A DNA stretch of 10,696 nucleotides from positions 1 through 10,696 of the forward strand of contig JAGVKI010000099.1 of assembly GCA_020050695.1 (NCBI GenBank), written 5' to 3'. Shown in pieces: positions 1 to 7,212 of this stretch. The stretch's first letter is position 1. Every line of letters begins with the position of its first letter. Source of the stretch: Alphaproteobacteria bacterium. Lineage in GTDB: Bacteria > Pseudomonadota > Alphaproteobacteria > Rickettsiales > SXRF01. Below the pieces are notes generated by a model, which saw only the letters and a list, made by a program, of their open reading frames with translations, had not been told where the DNA came from and did not search any database. The position numbers were made by a program, and so were the translations under genes.

Positions 1-2
1 CA

Positions 3-596
3 GGCCTTACCCAGCTGCGTATTGCCGAGACGGAAAAATACGCGCATGTGACGTTCTTTTTCAATGGCGGGCGTGAGCAGGAATTCCCGGGGGAAGACCG
101 CATACTGGTGCCATCGCCCAAAGTCGCCACCTATGACGAAAAGCCCGAAATGTCGGCGCCGGAAGTTACTGAAAAGCTGCTCGAGGCCATTGCCAGCGAT
201 AAGTATGACGTGATTGTGGTCAACTACGCCAATACCGATATGGTTGGTCATACGGGTGATTTATCGGCTGCGGTAAAAGCGGTGGAAACCGTAGACACAT
301 GCCTGGGGAAAATTGCGAATGCTGCAATGGCCAAGGGTGGCGCTGTACTGGTGACAGCGGATCACGGCAATGCCGAGCAAATGTTTGATGAACATACCGA
401 CCAGGCGCATACGGCGCATACATTGAACCTGGTGCCGGTGATTATTGCCTCCAATGCACTTAAAGATAAACATATTGCTTTGCCGGAAGGCAAGCTGGGC
501 GATGTGGCGCCGACGCTGCTGCAACTGCTTGGCATCAAACAGCCGCAGGAGATGACGGGTACATCCTTACTTGCCGGGATAGCCAATGTTTTTTAG
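3..596 (+). CDS. gpmI: 2,3-bisphosphoglycerate-independent phosphoglycerate mutase, C-terminal part (5' end outside window)
   Basis: This enzyme interconverts 3- and 2-phosphoglycerate in glycolysis and gluconeogenesis, using Mn2+ in the cytoplasm. The frame is open from the first bases of the window, before any start codon, and reads [19 protein letters not shown], a family hallmark, so the gene begins upstream. Metal-site and active-site motifs of the alkaline-phosphatase-like domain are visible: [18 protein letters not shown] and the H-T-A-H-T segment. The C-terminus (PTLLQLLG...MTGTSL) is typical and complete. Its stop overlaps the next gene by 11 nt, indicating cotranscription and probably translational coupling. 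Identification is by motif recognition and is very secure; only the N-terminal half cannot be assessed. Confidence 0.96.
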   Translation, partial: GLTQLRIAETEKYAHVTFFFNGGREQEFPGEDRILVPSPKVATYDEKPEMSAPEVTEKLLEAIASDKYDVIVVNYANTDMVGHTGDLSAAVKAVETVDTCLGKIANAAMAKGGAVLVTADHGNAEQMFDEHTDQAHTAHTLNLVPVIIASNALKDKHIALPEGKLGDVAPTLLQLLGIKQPQEMTGTSLLAGIANVF

Positions 597-1788
597 GTCT
601 GTGCTTAGGCGCTGGCTGCTTACACTTGGCTTACTATGCTGCCTGGCTGGCGGCACCGCAGTGGCTTCTCCTTTGGATGACTATGAGAAGACCAGCCGCG
701 ACCTTCAGGAAGCCAAGGAGAAGCAGCAGGCGCTGGCCAGCCAGAACCGCAAGGTTGAGGCGGAACTTCAGGAGTTGCAGGAGCGTCTGGTGCAGTCCGC
801 AGCCCGTGTGCAGGATGCCGAAAGCAACCTGTCGGGGTATGAAGACAAGCTTCGCATCCTCAACGAACAGCTAAGTGATAAAAGCAAGAAACTTGCGGGG
901 CGCAAGAAGAACCTGGCCAGCCTGGTGCAGGCCGCGCTGCGCCTCAGCCAGACGCCTGCGGAAGCGGTGATACTGATGCCTGGCGAAACACATGAAACCC
1001 AGATGGCTGCCGATGCGCTTAAAGTGACATCTGACAGTATTCGCGGTGAGATAGATGCGATCAAGCTGCAGATGGAAGAGCTCGAGCGGCTGAAAAAGAA
1101 AGTCACCCAGAATCGCCAGGATATTAACCTGAAGGAAGCCGACCTTAACGATTCACGTCGCCAGTTGCAGGAAAAAGTGGCTGAGCGCAGAGCATTGCTG
1201 GAAAAGCTTGGACGCGAACAAAAAGAGCAGGAGGCAACACTTTCGCAGCTGGCGAAAAAAGCTGCCGATCTTCAGAGCCTGATCGCATCGATTGCCCGTG
1301 AGGAAAAAGCGGAAAAAGAGGCCGAGCGCAAGGGTATGCTGCTTAAATCCGATGAGCGTCCTGCCGAGGGCAAGCGCGGCAAGCTACGCTCATTTGCCAG
1401 TGCCAAGGGGGGGATCCGCCCGCCTGTGGCAGGCCGCGTCACCCGCATGTTCGGTGCGCCAGAAGCGCGCAACCAGACCAGCAAGGGCGTGTTGATCGCT
1501 ACCCGCCCGCTCGCACAGGTCACTGCGCCGTATGATGGCGAGGTCGTATTCTCGGGGCCATTCCTTAATTATGGCCGGCTGGTGATCCTGCGTCATAGTG
1601 ATGAATTTCACACATTGATTGCAGGACTATCAAAAATTGATGTCAAGGTCGGTCAGTTTCTATTGGAAGGAGAGCCGATTGGTGCTATGGGAAATAAGGA
1701 TGCAAGTAATCGGCTTTATCTTGAACTACGCAAGAATAACCAGCCCGTTGATCCTGCACCCTGGCTAAATGGATTTAAAAAACGATAA
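586..1788 (+). CDS. envC: EnvC-like murein hydrolase activator (degenerate LytM/M23 domain)
   Basis: This is a 400-residue exported protein. It has a signal peptide (basic R8-R9, hydrophobic 10-22, likely cleavage after A-V-A near residue 27), a long charged coiled coil (about 31-245), then an M23/LytM domain (about 275-395). The family sits in the periplasm and recruits or activates N-acetylmuramoyl-L-alanine amidases for septal peptidoglycan splitting. The domain looks non-catalytic. The zinc-binding HxG...D segment is replaced by S299-K300-G301, and the usual LHFE carries Tyr (L-Y-L-E, 377-380), the pattern I know from E. coli EnvC. The ATG at 586 lies inside gpmI; an in-frame GTG at 601 is an alternative that keeps the signal peptide. 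ctpA follows after 18 nt. The symbol is by architecture, and activator function is inferred. Confidence 0.85.
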   Translation: MFFRSVLRRWLLTLGLLCCLAGGTAVASPLDDYEKTSRDLQEAKEKQQALASQNRKVEAELQELQERLVQSAARVQDAESNLSGYEDKLRILNEQLSDKSKKLAGRKKNLASLVQAALRLSQTPAEAVILMPGETHETQMAADALKVTSDSIRGEIDAIKLQMEELERLKKKVTQNRQDINLKEADLNDSRRQLQEKVAERRALLEKLGREQKEQEATLSQLAKKAADLQSLIASIAREEKAEKEAERKGMLLKSDERPAEGKRGKLRSFASAKGGIRPPVAGRVTRMFGAPEARNQTSKGVLIATRPLAQVTAPYDGEVVFSGPFLNYGRLVILRHSDEFHTLIAGLSKIDVKVGQFLLEGEPIGAMGNKDASNRLYLELRKNNQPVDPAPWLNGFKKR

Positions 1789-1806
1789 TCATCTCGTGGG
1801 AGTACT

Positions 1807-3189
1807 ATGCGTCGCCTTGCCAAATTGTGCCTTGTCGGAAGCTTAACCTTAGTGCCAGTGCTGGCCTATGCTGACCGTGGCGATACACTCCAGCTTCTCG
1901 ATCTGTTCGGTGAAGTATTCGAACGTGTCCGTAAGGATTATGTAGAGGAAACCAAGGACAACGACCTGGTGGAGGCAGCCATTAACGGCATGCTCACCTC
2001 GCTCGACCCGCATTCGGGTTACATGAACGAAAAGGCATTCAAGGAAATGCAGGTGCAGACCAAGGGTGAATTTGGCGGCCTTGGCATTGAAGTGACCATG
2101 GAAAACGGTCTGGTGAAAGTCGTATCGCCGATTGACGATACGCCTGCATCGCGCGCGGGCATCAAGCCTGGCGATTATATCAGCTTCATCAATGATGAAG
2201 CGGTAATGGGGCTGACGCTCTCTGAGGCGGTCGAAAAAATGCGTGGGCCTGTTGATTCCAAAGTAAAGCTGACCATCCTGCGCGAAGAATCCACCGAACC
2301 GCTGGAGCTGAGCCTTACGCGTGCTGAAATCAAAATCCGCTCGGTCAAGTCCCACACCGAAGGTGACGATATTGCATATCTGCGCGTTTCCTCATTTACC
2401 GAGCAGACCACCGATATGCTGAACGCTGAGTTCAAGCGCATCAGCAAAGACCTGCCGAAGCTGCGCGGCGTTGTGCTCGATCTGCGTAACAACCCGGGCG
2501 GCCTGCTCGAACAGGCGGTATCGGTATCCGATGCCTTCCTGCGCCAGGGCGAAGTGGTATCCACCCGTGAACGCGATCCAAGCAAGACCCGTCGTTACAG
2601 CGCTCATAGCGGTGATGAACTGGTGCCAGACAATATTCCTGTAGTGGTGCTGGTCAATAACGGTTCGGCTTCCGCGTCGGAAATCGTATCAGGCGCGCTG
2701 CAAGACCATAAACGCGCGATCATCCTTGGCACCAAGACCTTTGGTAAAGGTTCGGTGCAGACAGTGATTCCGCTGACCGGCCATGGCGCAATCCGCCTGA
2801 CCACGGCGCGTTACTACACCCCGTCGGGCCGCTCGATTCAGGCTAAGGGCATCGATCCTGACATCATTGTAGAACCGGCTAAAATTGAGCCAATCAAAGG
2901 TTCCGACAAAATCCGCAGCGAAGCTGACCTGCGCAAGCGCCTGGAGAATCTCCAGGAGAAAAAAGACGCGGAGAAAAAGGCTAAGGGCGGCGATGAAGAA
3001 GAAACCGAGAACAAAAAAGGTGGCTTCTTTGGCGCTAAGGATGATGAAGACAAGGACGGCAAGAAAGAAAAAATGGATCCTAAGAAAACCAGCGCGGAAA
3101 TTGCCGCTATGGAGGACTTCCAGCTTCAGCGTGCGCTCGATCTTCTGCGTGCCGTCAATGTCTATAATCGGTTGGTGCCAGAACAGTAA
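1807..3189 (+). CDS. ctpA: S41-family C-terminal processing peptidase (carboxy-terminal protease)
   Basis: This is a periplasmic serine protease that trims or degrades exported proteins and peptidoglycan enzymes from their C-termini. It has 460 residues: a signal peptide (about 1-22), an N-terminal helical part, a PDZ domain (about 87-165, with carboxylate loop G-G-L-G-I), then the S41 core with D-L-R-N-N-P-G-G (225-232). Catalytic Ser289 lies in GSASASE and Lys314 in TFGKG, 25 residues apart as in the family. A strongly charged Lys/Glu/Asp tract (about 375-430) separates the core from the terminal helix (LQRALDLLRA). GGGAG-like Shine-Dalgarno GGGAG lies at 1798-1802, 4 nt before the ATG. Neighbouring envC fits a shared role in cell-wall remodelling. 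The family call is very secure; which substrates it cuts is unknown. Confidence 0.95.
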   Translation: MRRLAKLCLVGSLTLVPVLAYADRGDTLQLLDLFGEVFERVRKDYVEETKDNDLVEAAINGMLTSLDPHSGYMNEKAFKEMQVQTKGEFGGLGIEVTMENGLVKVVSPIDDTPASRAGIKPGDYISFINDEAVMGLTLSEAVEKMRGPVDSKVKLTILREESTEPLELSLTRAEIKIRSVKSHTEGDDIAYLRVSSFTEQTTDMLNAEFKRISKDLPKLRGVVLDLRNNPGGLLEQAVSVSDAFLRQGEVVSTRERDPSKTRRYSAHSGDELVPDNIPVVVLVNNGSASASEIVSGALQDHKRAIILGTKTFGKGSVQTVIPLTGHGAIRLTTARYYTPSGRSIQAKGIDPDIIVEPAKIEPIKGSDKIRSEADLRKRLENLQEKKDAEKKAKGGDEEETENKKGGFFGAKDDEDKDGKKEKMDPKKTSAEIAAMEDFQLQRALDLLRAVNVYNRLVPEQ

Positions 3190-3232
3190 ACCAGACAATA
3201 AGCCGGCGTAACCGGTGCAGTAACGGATAGCT

Positions 3233-4654
3233 ATGGCGAAAAAAACATTCTCAATGGCTTCATTCAAGCGCATGCTCTGGCATGCCTGCTTCTTTGCCGC
3301 CATGCTGGTGGCTATCGCAGCTGCGGGAATGCTCTGGTATAAGGGCGGCAAAAATGGCCAGGAGGCTATCAAAGATGGCCGCCGTGTTATCGTGCGCCTT
3401 GATACGGGTAAAATAGAGGGCTGGCAGGCTGGCATGCCGCTGCCTGAAGAAGAAAAAGCCCCAGAGCCCAAAGCTGAAGAAAAACCCGAAGCCCAGCCGG
3501 AAGAAACCAAACCTGTTGAACTGAAGCCGGCAGAGCCGGAAAAGGCGGCAGACGCGCCTGCTGAGGTAAAAGCTGAGCCCGCACCTGTTGTGCCAGTGCC
3601 AGAAACCCCTGTCGATAAGCCACCCGCAGAGAAAAAAGAAGAACCAGTGGCGGAGAAGCCTGCTGAGGTTCCTGTAGCCGCGCCAGAAAAAGTTCAAGAG
3701 AAGCCAGCCGAGAAAATAGAAGATAAGGCACCAGAAAAGCCTGTAGAAAAACCCGCTGAGGCTGCCGACGCTCCCAAGCCAGAAGAAAAAACAGAAGATA
3801 AAACCGCAAAGCCCGCAGGCGATGTGGTGGCAGGAGCGGTTGTCCCCTCGGTATCGGCGGTGCGCGGCGTAAATGACGCCCTCACCGAAAAATCAAAAGA
3901 TGGATTGCTTCCTAAAATTGCCGCTGATGGCACGAAACCCTGGAAGTACTATTCAAAGTCGACGGAATATAAAGGCGATTACCCGGTAATCGCCATTATT
4001 GTAACTGGCCTTGGCACAAGCAAGGCGGCGACGGAAGCGGCGATCAAGCTGCCGGAGAATATTACGCTTAGCTTTTCTCCCTATGCCCGTAATGTGGAAA
4101 GCTGGGCCACCGCCGCCCGCGTAACCGGCCATGAAGTGATGCTCGATCTGCCTTTGCAACCCGCTGATTACCCGGCGTCTGACCCGGGGCCGTATGGGCT
4201 GCTTACCGATTCTACGCCAGAGGCCAATGAGAAAAAGCTGCAATGGCTGCTTTCGCGCTTTGGCGCTTTTACCGGTGTACTTACGCCGCTCAATGATGGT
4301 TTTGTCAATGATACCGCTGCCCTGGCCGGGCTTTTTGATGCGGTTGCCAGGCGCGGCCTGATTATGGCGCTTAGCCGTGATGTGGTAAAAAATGAAGCAC
4401 ACAAAATGCTCGAAGAGAGCGACAGCCCTGTACTCGTGGCGGATGTGATCTTGGATGAAGACCTGAGTGAAACCTCGATCAACACGCGTATTGCCACGCT
4501 CCAGCAGCGCGCGAAAGAGCGCGGCTATGCGGTAGGGGTTGCGCAGAACTATCCCATTACCATCAAGCAGCTGAGCGCTCTGCCGGAACGTTTCTCTAAG
4601 GAAGGTTTCATGCTGATGCCAGCCTCTTACGTCGCTAAACTCCGTTTCAAATAA
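3233..4654 (+). CDS. Divergent polysaccharide deacetylase (YibQ/DUF610) family protein with degenerate catalytic sites
   Basis: This is a 473-residue membrane-anchored envelope protein. It has a short basic N-terminus, one transmembrane helix (about 15-35), a Pro/Glu/Lys/Ala-rich linker (about 70-200, with repeated EKPAE-like units) likely spanning the periplasm, and a C-terminal deacetylase-fold domain (about 248-470). Family landmarks are visible: the first strand I-A-I-I-V, SFSPYA, A-R-x-T-G-H-E-V-M-L-D-L-P, YP-x-S-DPGP and RGL. Residues that I recall as metal or catalytic ligands are changed. The Asp-Asp after the first strand is T258-G259, the NHMGS segment is T-P-L-N-D (351-355), and the late GHP is A437-Q438-N439. 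It is probably a non-catalytic scaffold or binding protein; this is inference from memory of the family. It lies between ctpA and rppH, a common alphaproteobacterial arrangement. A 43-nt leader precedes the start, with only a weak GGA as ribosome site. Confidence 0.85.
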   Translation: MAKKTFSMASFKRMLWHACFFAAMLVAIAAAGMLWYKGGKNGQEAIKDGRRVIVRLDTGKIEGWQAGMPLPEEEKAPEPKAEEKPEAQPEETKPVELKPAEPEKAADAPAEVKAEPAPVVPVPETPVDKPPAEKKEEPVAEKPAEVPVAAPEKVQEKPAEKIEDKAPEKPVEKPAEAADAPKPEEKTEDKTAKPAGDVVAGAVVPSVSAVRGVNDALTEKSKDGLLPKIAADGTKPWKYYSKSTEYKGDYPVIAIIVTGLGTSKAATEAAIKLPENITLSFSPYARNVESWATAARVTGHEVMLDLPLQPADYPASDPGPYGLLTDSTPEANEKKLQWLLSRFGAFTGVLTPLNDGFVNDTAALAGLFDAVARRGLIMALSRDVVKNEAHKMLEESDSPVLVADVILDEDLSETSINTRIATLQQRAKERGYAVGVAQNYPITIKQLSALPERFSKEGFMLMPASYVAKLRFK

Positions 4655-4658
4655 AACC

Positions 4659-5138
4659 ATGACCAGTGCTTTGAATCATACACTCCCTTACCGCGAAGGC
4701 GTTGGCATGATGCTGCTCAACAATGATAACCATGTATTCGTTGCGCGCCGCATTGATTCCACTTCCGAAGCATGGCAGATGCCGCAAGGCGGGATTGACG
4801 CGGGGGAAGAACCGCTTACGGCAGCGTTTCGCGAATTGAAAGAAGAGATCGGCACCGATAAGGCGGATCTGCTGGCGGAAAGCAGCAACTGGCTTACGTA
4901 TGACCTGCCGGATATTTTAGTGCCTAAAATCTGGGGCGGTCGTTTTCGTGGCCAGCGCCAGAAATGGTACGCCATGCGGTTTACCGGCCAGCATCAGGAC
5001 ATCAATATTGCCACCGAGCATCCTGAATTCTCGGAATGGAAATGGATAGAAATGACGCAGCTGCCGGATATTATCGTGCCGTTCAAACGCGACCTTTACC
5101 AGGCGCTGGTCGATGAGTTCTCGCCGCTGGTGGGCTAG
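4659..5138 (+). CDS. rppH: RNA pyrophosphohydrolase (Nudix)
   Basis: RppH removes pyrophosphate from the triphosphorylated 5' end of transcripts, producing a monophosphate end that stimulates RNase E decay. The product has 159 residues, the normal length. The Nudix box runs G44-x5-E50-x7-R58-E59-L-K-E62-E63-I-G65. Flanking family signatures are also present: YR-x-GVG-M at the start, AWQMPQGGID before the box, and Q-K-W-Y and F-x-x-W-K-W after it. The box ends with Thr where a hydrophobic residue is usual, a minor deviation. The start lies only 4 nt after the preceding stop, suggesting coupled translation within the operon. The TAG stop overlaps the stop of the convergent next gene, leaving no room for a terminator between them. 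Confidence 0.95.
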   Translation: MTSALNHTLPYREGVGMMLLNNDNHVFVARRIDSTSEAWQMPQGGIDAGEEPLTAAFRELKEEIGTDKADLLAESSNWLTYDLPDILVPKIWGGRFRGQRQKWYAMRFTGQHQDINIATEHPEFSEWKWIEMTQLPDIIVPFKRDLYQALVDEFSPLVG

Positions 5139-6223
5139 GCGATCTGGTTGAACGCGCCCAGCGCTAGGCGCTGTTTTTCAGCTAATAGCTGCGATGCAGG
5201 GCTAGCAGGGTTTTTCAGGCTATCCATTACCTTCCCGGGCAACAGGGAAAAGTCCTGTATCAGGTGATCATCCAATTGCCATGAGTTCAGTTCGTTGCGG
5301 AATTTTTCATGATAGCTGATTGCAAAAGGCTTCTTGTTCATGCTCAGCGCCATAATCAGGAGATGCATCCTGCCGGTGATGAGGCTATCGAGCCTGCCTA
5401 GCAATGCCTTGATAATGCGAGGGTGCAGCATTTTGTTTAGCACCATCATCTGCTTTTGTTCATCAGGCGAAAAAAGCGCAGTGATACGCTTATGGCAGTG
5501 CAGGTCGCTATTATGTTTATTACGGAAATCCGAGGGTATCCATACCAGGCCAATACGGTTTTTAAGCAGGGTTCGCAGCGCCTGCACCACTGCATCCTGA
5601 CTTACCTGCAAGGTATTCATGTAGTGGCTGGAGATGTTGATGCCTATGACGTAGTCAGAGCGCGATTGAATGTCGGCCAGCGATTCTTCAAGTGCGTGTG
5701 GTAGAGGCAGCGTCTCCAGGCAATAGGCAATATCGGCACACAGAGCTGTCCTCTGTCCGCTATATGCTTCGAAATGCTTCTGCGATGCGCCGTCGCGGGC
5801 GGCAAAAAACACATTATCCATACCTTTGAAATGATTCTGTAATTGCGGTGACGGATTGCTTCGAAAGGAAAAGCCAATACAGTAAATATGCCTGCCATGC
5901 TGTAGCCTTGACAGCATCCGTGTCAGTATATTGCAGTTTTGTGGGATGTACGCTCCATCGAGCGTGTCGGTTGGTAGCCAGACTACATGCCTGAACCAGT
6001 ATGTATAGCACCAATACAGCAATCTGCGAATGGTCAGCGAACGCGGCATATAGAGCATGCGTATATCAGCAGGGATATTCCGCCTTCCTGCGGTAAGCAG
6101 GCCAAACATGTAAATGCTATATCCCTTTTGCCGCAATGCATCAGCAGCGGCAGTAATGATTGCCTGATCACTGATAATACGGTGGTCTATGCTTGGTGGG
6201 ATAAGAAGTATTTTCTTATTCAC
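5135..6223 (-). CDS. Polysaccharide pyruvyl transferase family protein (CsaB/WcaK/AmsJ type)
   Basis: The 362-residue product has the fold and signature of the PS_pyruv_trans family, which transfers pyruvate from phosphoenolpyruvate as a ketal onto sugars of exopolysaccharides or cell-wall polymers. The N-terminus KKILLIPPS...SDQAI resembles the first nucleotide-binding strand and loop. The C-terminal LDSLITGRMHLLIMALSM...P-F-A-I-S-Y-H-E-K matches the family's R-x-H and Y-x-x-K region with the conserved His. There is no signal peptide, so it is probably cytoplasmic. The start is GTG at 6221-6223; a TAA lies in frame just upstream, and I see no Shine-Dalgarno. It is convergent with rppH, with stops overlapping by 4 nt. 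There are no adjacent polysaccharide genes, so the substrate cannot be guessed. It could be a related glycosyl-modifying enzyme. Confidence 0.75.
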   Translation of the reverse strand: MNKKILLIPPSIDHRIISDQAIITAAADALRQKGYSIYMFGLLTAGRRNIPADIRMLYMPRSLTIRRLLYWCYTYWFRHVVWLPTDTLDGAYIPQNCNILTRMLSRLQHGRHIYCIGFSFRSNPSPQLQNHFKGMDNVFFAARDGASQKHFEAYSGQRTALCADIAYCLETLPLPHALEESLADIQSRSDYVIGINISSHYMNTLQVSQDAVVQALRTLLKNRIGLVWIPSDFRNKHNSDLHCHKRITALFSPDEQKQMMVLNKMLHPRIIKALLGRLDSLITGRMHLLIMALSMNKKPFAISYHEKFRNELNSWQLDDHLIQDFSLLPGKVMDSLKNPASPASQLLAEKQRLALGAFNQIA

Positions 6224-6305
6224 GGATTATAACATAATTAGAAGAGGGCGTTGCGACGATATTACAACCCACAGGCTATCACCTGCGATTTGAACTGCAA
6301 CCTCA

Positions 6306-6334
6306 ATTATAAAACTGAACTTAAGCCTTTTTAA
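6306..6334 (-). promoter_or_regulatory. Candidate sigma-70 promoter for the pyruvyl transferase gene
   Basis: On the minus strand TTAAAA (6334-6329), a 17-nt spacer and a perfect TATAAT (6311-6306) precede the GTG start by about 80 nt. The -35 overlaps the end of the phnA-like gene. A second TATAAT at 6231-6226 lies only 2 nt before the GTG and is too close to serve as a -10 for that start. The evidence is pattern match only. Confidence 0.35.
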
Positions 6335-6548
6335 GGAAGCAGGTCTTCAGCACCAGGCCTTTGACTTTTTCTGCGTTGCACTCGATATGCTCGGCGTCAT
6401 CTTCGACCAGGCGTATGTTTTTGATCATGGTGCCACGCTTGAGCGTCACCGATGTGCCTTTGACCGGCAGGTCTTTAATCAGGGTAACGCAGTCGCCGTC
6501 TTTAAGCAGGTTGCCGTTACTGTCTTTTACTTTGATTTCGTCGGTCAT
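6321..6548 (-). CDS. PhnA/YjdM C-terminal-domain protein (stand-alone)
   Basis: This is a 75-residue protein matching the C-terminal beta-barrel (SH3-like) domain of PhnA/YjdM: V-K-D-x-N-G-N-L-L-x-D-G-D, then V-T-L-I-K-D-L-x-V-K-G, then the L-K-x-G-T...K-N-I-R-L-V core. The N-terminal zinc-ribbon of full-length YjdM (about 110 residues) is missing; there is no upstream open frame for it, and many bacteria carry such a short form. YjdM was once annotated as an alkylphosphonate utilisation protein, but its role is unclear and no phosphonate genes are present here. An AAGG ribosome site lies 6 nt before the ATG on the minus strand. A candidate promoter lies upstream inside the first dispersed repeat. 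Confidence 0.85.
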   Translation of the reverse strand: MTDEIKVKDSNGNLLKDGDCVTLIKDLPVKGTSVTLKRGTMIKNIRLVEDDAEHIECNAEKVKGLVLKTCFLKKA

Positions 6549-6573
6549 GATTGCCTTTATGGCAGGTGGTTGA

Positions 6574-6694
6574 GGTGCTTGCCCGCAGACTAAATTCGAG
6601 CCGGAGTGAGAAATTACGGTTGATTATAAAAGACTGGGTGGAGATTTACAAGCCCCCGCCGCAACTGGAGGGCAAATCTTTCCAGTGCGAACCG
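6574..6694 (+). repeat. Dispersed direct repeat, copy 1 (121 bp)
   Basis: This segment aligns without gaps to 8491-8611 and matches at about 104 of 121 positions by hand count (about 86%). It has the same orientation. It lies between the phnA-like gene and the nsrR stop. Read in plus frame 6551-6769 it is open and encodes a peptide containing IIKDWVEIYK and PPQLEGKSFQ, closely matching the peptide of copy 2. Here there is only a TTG or GTG start, and the frame runs on into antisense nsrR, so it may be a fragment. No terminal inverted repeats or transposase are visible. I do not recognise the element. Confidence 0.85.
6623..6651 (-). promoter_or_regulatory. Candidate sigma-70 promoter inside repeat copy 1, reading toward the phnA-like gene
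   Basis: On the minus strand TTGTAA (6651-6646), a 17-nt spacer and a perfect TATAAT (6628-6623) stand about 75 nt before the phnA-like ATG at 6548. This is the best promoter candidate for that gene, although read-through from nsrR is also possible. The same pair is kept in repeat copy 2 as TTGTAA, 17 nt, TATAAC. Confidence 0.4.
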
Positions 6695-6708
6695 CTGCCG
6701 CTAGCTGC

Positions 6709-7137
6709 TTATGGTGTTCGTTTTTGGAATAACTTATTATCCACCACTGCATCCGCCAGCGTGTGCTGATCTAGTGACTCAATAAAAGCCTTGCTTGCAT
6801 CCGCCAGAAAATGCTTCAACTTGCATGCGCTAACGACTGTACAGGTATTGGCCGCACGATTGAAGCATTCCACCAGATACATATTCGGCTCCAGAGCGAG
6901 AATGAGATCGCCCAAGCGCAGTTCTTGAGGTTTGCACGCCAGTCGAATACCGCCGCCTTTGCCTTTGCTGCTGATGATGTAACCAAGCTGGGCAAGGCGA
7001 TGTATCACCTTCACCAAGTGATTTCTGGAGATGGCGTAATGCTCGGCGATTTCGCGCACGCTGCATAATCTGTCTGGCTGGGCGGCCAGATACATCAGGC
7101 TTCGCAAACCGTAATCGGTAAATTGGGTTAGTTGCAT
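6709..7137 (-). CDS. nsrR: Rrf2-family nitric-oxide-sensing transcriptional repressor, NsrR type
   Basis: NsrR carries an NO-sensitive iron-sulfur cluster and represses NO-detoxification genes such as hmp until the cluster is nitrosylated. The 142-residue protein begins MQLTQFTDYGLRSLMYL, the family N-terminus. It has a winged helix with S-R-N-H-L-V-K-V-I and the wing K-G-K-G-G-G-I-R-L. The cluster region has Cys91-x7-Cys99-x5-Cys105, and Asp8, known as a cluster ligand in some NsrR proteins, is present; extra Cys are at 25 and 68. An AAGG-type ribosome site precedes the ATG. It diverges from hmp across a 75-nt spacer with a palindromic operator, so it very probably controls hmp and itself. 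The alternative IscR assignment is disfavoured by the Cys spacing and the neighbour. Confidence 0.93.
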   Translation of the reverse strand: MQLTQFTDYGLRSLMYLAAQPDRLCSVREIAEHYAISRNHLVKVIHRLAQLGYIISSKGKGGGIRLACKPQELRLGDLILALEPNMYLVECFNRAANTCTVVSACKLKHFLADASKAFIESLDQHTLADAVVDNKLFQKRTP

Positions 7138-7144
7138 AATCGCC

Positions 7145-7172
7145 TTGTAAATATCTGAGAAGTGATTATAAA
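7145..7172 (+). promoter_or_regulatory. Candidate hmp promoter
   Basis: TTGTAA (7145-7150), a 16-nt spacer and TATAAA (7167-7172) point to a transcription start near 7179, inside the palindrome that follows. On the opposite strand a TATAAT (7170-7165) overlaps the -10 and could serve nsrR, although its -35 is poor. The evidence is sequence pattern only. Confidence 0.45.
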
Positions 7173-7174
7173 CG

Positions 7175-7199
7175 TAATATGTATTTTATCTACATATTA
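7175..7199. promoter_or_regulatory. NsrR-type operator palindrome between nsrR and hmp
   Basis: A perfect 9-bp inverted repeat (TAATATGTA / TACATATTA) surrounds 7 nt. Its core ATGTATTTTATCTACAT (7179-7195) matches the classical NsrR consensus ATGYATTTnAAATRCAT at all but two positions. It covers the predicted hmp start point and lies over the upstream promoter region of nsrR, so a bound repressor would block hmp and probably autoregulate nsrR. Confidence 0.75.
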
Positions 7200-7212
7200 T
7201 AAAGGAGATGCC

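Noticed and set aside
1849..2355. Minus-strand open frame of 168 codons antisense to ctpA
   Set aside because: It is a shadow of a well-supported protease gene with no recognisable features.
3190..3232. Hairpin CCGG-CGTAA-CCGG in the ctpA to deacetylase-like spacer as a terminator or attenuator
   Set aside because: It has only a 4-bp stem and no T run; chance is likely in a GC-rich spacer.
2689..3510. Long minus-strand open frame (273 codons) antisense to ctpA and the next gene
   Set aside because: It spans a gene boundary and low-complexity coding sequence, shows no family features, and is a frame shadow of strongly supported genes.
3953..4660. Minus-strand open frame of 235 codons antisense to the deacetylase-like gene
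   Set aside because: The plus-strand product has clear family motifs and this frame shows none.
6315..6336. Terminator hairpin at the end of the phnA-like gene (CTTAA ... TTAAG)
   Set aside because: The stem is short and AT-rich and no proper T tract follows on the minus strand. The sequence fits better as part of a promoter for the next gene.
7162..7212. Longer hmp reading frame starting at ATG 7162
   Set aside because: It would translate the NsrR operator, has no ribosome site and adds residues foreign to flavohaemoglobins. ATG 7213 has AAGGAGA at good spacing.
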